The translations under genes and the position numbers were made by a program. Shown here piece by piece: positions 59,829-64,000 of a stretch of DNA of 64,000 bases (position 1 is its first letter; every line of letters begins with the position of its first letter). The notes beneath the pieces were generated by a model that saw nothing but the letters and a program-made list of their open reading frames with translations, was not told the DNA's origin and ran no database searches. Source of the DNA: Amphibalanus amphitrite (Eukaryota > Arthropoda > Thecostraca > Balanomorpha > Balanidae); contig NW_024883101.1 of the NCBI RefSeq assembly GCF_019059575.1, forward strand, positions 62,001 through 126,000. The letters run 5' to 3'.

Positions 59829-60608
59829 ATAGCACGATCTAGGCGTCCAAAAAAAGGGTGTGATATTGATATGCAACGTAGCATTTGATGAGCGGCTTGG
59901 TAATAGTTAGATTGTCCTGGAGTGACTCAATTCAGTTAAGTTCTGTAACACTTGCAAGCTATATATGTATTAAAAAATATCTAGGCGCGTCCAGTGAATG
60001 TTGGAAGGTATTGGAAAGTAATTACACACAGCGAATATTTTCTACTCAGATCATGACGTTAAGTGTGTAAAATATCAAATGCAATAGCGATTGAAATAAA
60101 CATTTTTTGTAGGTTCACAAGTGAACAAGAGGTGCCAGGTGGATCATAGGTGGACCCCGGAAAAGAAAGGGAGATCGATTTCACCTGCCAACTTCGGTAC
60201 CCTGACGCCATCTATGAATTTTCAAATTAATTTGAGTAATTTTATCACGCATTTTTGTAACATAATTAGACTATTGCCAACACGTTTTCGTGATATCACC
60301 AACGAAGAAACCGATTTATGTTGCATTTTGTGTGCTTACTCATACCTGCTTAGTCATAGTCATACATTTATTTATGTAGTTCACGTCCCAATTAGATCCG
60401 TTCCACTCAAGTGTGGCTATTCCAGAGTCAGGCTCAATATATCAAAGTAGAAACAGCTCAGTTGGTCACTTATGCTATAGTACAGGCACACGCACCAATT
60501 CACGCCCATTCCCACTCGACCATAGACGTGTCATCGAGAGCCGGCGCTGCACAGCCAGCCCAGCTGCGACTGGCGCACGCTGCTTGTTTGTTTTTGTTTT
60601 GTTGGGTG

Positions 60609-60755
60609 GTTAGGCTCTTTCGGTCTGACAAGACCATTTCAGAGCCGGAAAAATGATAGGGATTAGGGGGAGACATTGGTCTGGGCAGACACCTTAGGGC
60701 CTAGAGTCGCCGGGGCTTAGCCCGTCCGAATGGACAGGCCGACCAGGACCCCCCC
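60609..60755. repeat. Dispersed 140-bp repeat, copy 2
   Basis: Aligns with 16811-16947 through gttaggctctttcggtc, a shared gggggagacattggtctggg and gtcgccggggct. It ends near a C homopolymer. Confidence 0.8.
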
Positions 60756-61264
60756 CCCCCCAGAACCAGGGACGGCGCCACGGATTTCGCCTTGCGGGGG
60801 CAGGTTTTCAGAAAAAGGGCCCAAATAAGATGGGGGCCCAAACTTTCCGAAATATCGTCAATACCGTCAATACTACGCAAGCCTTTATTTGTACAGGTCT
60901 CGCGAGATTAAGCGGTAGGTTTGGCACTTTTACATTTCCGGTTATATCTCAGAAACTAATCGATCTACAATGAAGTAATTTTACACGATCATGGCCGGCT
61001 TGTTACCCAACAAGTCGATCGCATCTTCAACACTTAAAAGCTTAAGACGACGAAGATATAGCCTGAAGTACACTAAATTTTCTAGGTTCAAAACCTACCG
61101 CTAAAACCCGCGAGACCTGTAACGACCTACCATTCCCACAACCGTTACCTTCTACACTTTTATTTATTTTGTATTTATTGCATACCTACCATCAACAGGT
61201 CCAGAAACCCAATAATACACAATAACACAAATACACAATAACTTTTGTGTTAAAGGACACACTC

Positions 61265-63634
61265 TTAACCCTCGCCCGTATTGGTGTTTTTCCAGCCACG
61301 AACGTATAGGGGGCAGGAGTCTGTTACCCCCCCCCCTTGCCGTTTCGCCCCTGATCAAGCTAGACCTTCGCAGAAAAAAACGAGCGTGCTGCCCGTGACG
61401 AGAGAAAGCCGATGATACCCAATTTTAAGGTCCTTGGTCATCGGCTAACCTTCCAGGTCAGGTCAATGGCCAAAAGTCGGGAAAAGCGGGACATGTTAGA
61501 ACGTCGTAAAGGTGGCTGCTATGGGTTTCTTTTTTCGGGGTGATGATCACGAATATCATGTTAATAATGATCATAGATGATGTCTTCATGCATTTAGGCC
61601 AGGTCGGGTCAGGTCAGGTCATGTCAGGTCAACCAGTAAGGGTTTTGCCGGGTATTCGTAGTAGGTGGCAACCGCCTCTGACAGCTTCGTAACATGTTAC
61701 GAATGCACCAAAATTACTTCGTAAATGTTCAAATGGTTGCTAAATTCGAATTCAGATAAAAAACTAGCCTAGAGACATGTAAAACTCCAAAAAAGAAAAC
61801 CGAGGTCATCAAAGGTCAATGACCTGACCTGACCTCCTGGCGATCTTGACACCCACCCTAATGCATGGGAGCAACATCATATCCCATGTTTGAACGCTTG
61901 AAACCACGAAAAGACTGCAAACGCGCGGCTGATGCGAGCCGACATGCGCTGAATCGCGATTCCGGGCCAAACATGGTCTCGAAAAGTAGTAGGTCACAGG
62001 TCAAATGCCATTAGGGTCAGGGTCATGAAATTTTAATGGTTGAAAGATAAGGTCTTTAAAATAGCATATGGCATAGTGCGTTATATCCCGCGCCCTGCTG
62101 GGGGGGGGGGGGTGTTTGAACACCCCCCCTTGTGGTTTTTCGCGAATATCTCAAAAACGGCGGCGTTTTTGGTACACCTTATCATACATCAATTCTACAC
62201 ATGTTGTGAAAATTTCAGACCAAGGTCATTCAAGGTCAGGTCACCAGGTCACTTGAAGTGACCTCACCTCATAAAAAGTTTCAATGTCTGTCATAGCTAC
62301 ACCGAATGACCGATCGCTTTGAAACTTTCAGCGATTGCTAAGAGCAATAGCATGTACTAAATGTATATCTCAGAATTTTGATATCGATGACCTAAGGTCA
62401 GGGCAATTTTGCGACCTCCCCATTATAAGTCAATGGGAGAAAATTGAAATGCGCCTCTTTTGGACAAAAGACATTATAAACACTCCCAAACACCGAATTA
62501 CAAGTGGTTTAGACACACTGAACATGAAAATGGTGTCCGTGACCCTTGTTTATGCCCTGAGGTCATCTTAGGTCACGAATGGTATCTAACAGTTTTTCGC
62601 AAATAACTTTTGATAGAGGCATGCTAGAGCGATGAAAACGCCTCAGATGTGTTCAGCTCGACGATACGGATCGACTGATATGCAACATGACCCTTTCCGG
62701 TCAGGTCATGACCTTGACCTGAGGTCAAATTTTCAAGTTGACCTTTCAAGGTCAAGTTATAGTTCATTCGATGCGTCTTGACGAGAGGAACACGATGCCG
62801 GTAAAAGTAAGCTCGTACAGGGCTTGGGTCAAAAGTTATTGCAGAAAAACTGTCCGAAAAAAATCGGCTATTTTTGCAGTTTTTGCCCCCTGCAGCCAAA
62901 ACCGTTGACGTTAGGTCAAATCTGAGAGAATTACTCAGAAAGGGCGTTAATAGGGCTATCGAATGCGCTTTTCCGCGGCGCTGTAGCTCTATTGGTTCCC
63001 GAGTTATGCGTTGGCTTCTTGGAAATTTTCGACATTCGACCTGGAAATCGGCGAAATTTTGCCTTCAATGACCTCTGGTGACCTGACCTTTGACCTGACC
63101 AAAAAACTGACCGAAGTGATTTCGTCATTATTTTTGACGCTCTTTCGAACGCCGCCTTCCGCGTATCGCTACGTGGCCCAGGAGCCGAGTTACAAGGGGG
63201 GGGGGGGTGTTCAAACACCCCCCCCGCCAGGGCGTGGAAATCCAGGACCCCCAGCCGGGCGCGGGATATAGGCTGTGAGTTTTGCACCGATGAACTTGTG
63301 ACCATGGTTTGTGCCTACCTATGTATGTATGCATAACACTCCAATGTATGTACAGTCTGCTTTTCTTTTTGCTCTATCTTGGATCAAAAGTTATAAGCGA
63401 AAAACATTTGACCTATTTTAGCGAAATTTTTACATTTTTATCCCCCCAAAACTCCCTAAATATTGACCTAGAGCAACCAAATTTGCACAGGTGTGAAAAC
63501 TCCAGGGGGCCCACCTACCCACCAAATTTGGTATTTCTAGGTGCCATAGGAGCCAATCGCGAGGGGGTCGCATCGACCCCCCCCCCCCCTGCCAGGCCGT
63601 GTTATGAAAAATGCCCTGCCAGGGCGAGGGTTAA
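61265..63634. mobile_element. TTAA-flanked AGGTCA-rich element C, 2.37 kb including a nested copy
   Basis: Left end ttaaccctcgcccgtattgg; right end ccctgccagggcgagggttaa; they share a 13-bp inverted ttaaccctcgccc. The left part has an AGGTCA cluster (61590-61632). Element D (62082-63270) is inserted within it. No transposase frame is seen. Confidence 0.75.
62082..63270. mobile_element. Nested AGGTCA-rich element D, 1189 bp
   Basis: Ends tatatcccgcgccctgctgg and ccagccgggcgcgggatata form a 20-bp inverted repeat with one mismatch, followed inside by G/C runs and gtgtt(t/c)(g/a)aaca-type arms. Its length is within 15 bp of elements A and B. AGGTCA words are dense at 62220-62265 and 62695-62760. 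The flanking bases (tata) suggest a related target choice. Confidence 0.8.
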
Positions 63635-63816
63635 AAGTACTGCGCAAAGTGACGGTGGATCCATCAACCCTGACCGAGGAAGGGCCTGCTATAATTTGAA
63701 AGTCACCGAACCAATTGACATGGGGAATGGGCGAGGATATCCATTGTTTCGGTGACTAGCAGTCCTTCCTCGGTCAGGCTTCATGGATCCACTGTTACTT
63801 TGCGCGGTACTTTTAA
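63631..63816. mobile_element. 186-bp TTAA fold-back element
   Basis: Starts ttaaaagtactgcgcaaag and ends ctttgcgcggtacttttaa. Arms of at least 50 bp match with few differences (ggatccat, tgaccgaggaagg), and inner segments (agtcaccgaa) also pair, so most of the element can form one hairpin. Its left TTAA is the same TTAA that ends element C, meaning one inserted next to or at the other's target site. Confidence 0.88.
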
Positions 63817-63949
63817 GACATACTGTGCAATGATGTAAGCTTTAAAACCTACCACGTGGAGGCTTGAGATCGTAAATAAATAAATATAGATAAATACCTA
63901 ATAGTATATGGTCAAATAACTAGTCTAGCGGTGACACACTTCCCCTCGC

Positions 63950-64000
63950 CAGTATTGGTGTTTTGACAGCCGCAAACGTATATAAGGGCGGGGGAAGTCC
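63950..64000. repeat. Left end of another element C relative, cut by the window edge
   Basis: cccctcgccagtattggtg, then gacagccgcaaacgtata, resembles 61268-61312 (ccctcgcccgtattggtg, cagccacgaacgtata). Confidence 0.65.

Overview
This is a eukaryotic nuclear window from a metazoan, most likely an invertebrate and plausibly an arthropod. The inference rests on a gene split by GT-AG introns of up to 16 kb, long GA/TC and AAC microsatellites, an intact BEL/Pao retrotransposon, an L1/Tx1-like LINE and many DNA-transposon remnants. I cannot name the species from sequence alone.

One conserved host gene is visible, on the + strand from 1262 to 54096: the 3' part of a USP36/USP42 (Drosophila scrawny)-type ubiquitin hydrolase. 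Nine exons (1262-1378, 15819-15921, 17315-17459, 25293-25842, 26402-26541, 29088-29300, 31136-32076, 37444-37559, 53881-54096) join in one continuous frame of 846 codons plus stop. The first two carry the end of the catalytic domain (His box NCGHYT, then the end of the USP fold). The middle exons are low-complexity. The last two carry the conserved USP36/42 C-terminal signature (TWSG, DEYNDELDAGR, VKKVR, NPFQRLQ). The catalytic Cys box must lie upstream of the window.

Almost everything else is mobile or repetitive DNA in the introns. Intron 1 holds a TTAA-flanked DNA transposon (6807-12806) into which a 5'-truncated LINE inserted with a 17-bp target duplication. Intron 2 has a tandem repeat that copies the 5' splice site five times. 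Intron 3 holds a 1200-bp element (17743-18942) with 13-bp terminal repeats and an 8-bp duplication that carries a broken gene of an unidentified helical protein family. Introns 4, 7 and 8 each begin with a GA microsatellite a few bases after the donor. Intron 7 holds two related 1.2-kb TTAA-flanked elements crowded with AGGTCA motifs. Intron 8 holds a nearly 10-kb element with hAT-type ends (43713-53687, 8-bp duplication CTCATGTC). It is filled with 21-bp minisatellites and itself invaded by a complete BEL/Pao element (46895-52787) whose two 365-bp LTRs look identical.

Downstream of the gene (54097-64000) there is a 61-bp tandem repeat, a CpG-rich possible first exon at 57764, more AGGTCA-rich TTAA elements nested in each other, and a 186-bp fold-back element. 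No tRNA, rRNA or CRISPR was seen. The most useful leads are the 1200-bp element with its unknown gene, the satellite-filled hAT-type element, the duplicated splice donors, and the AGGTCA-rich element family.
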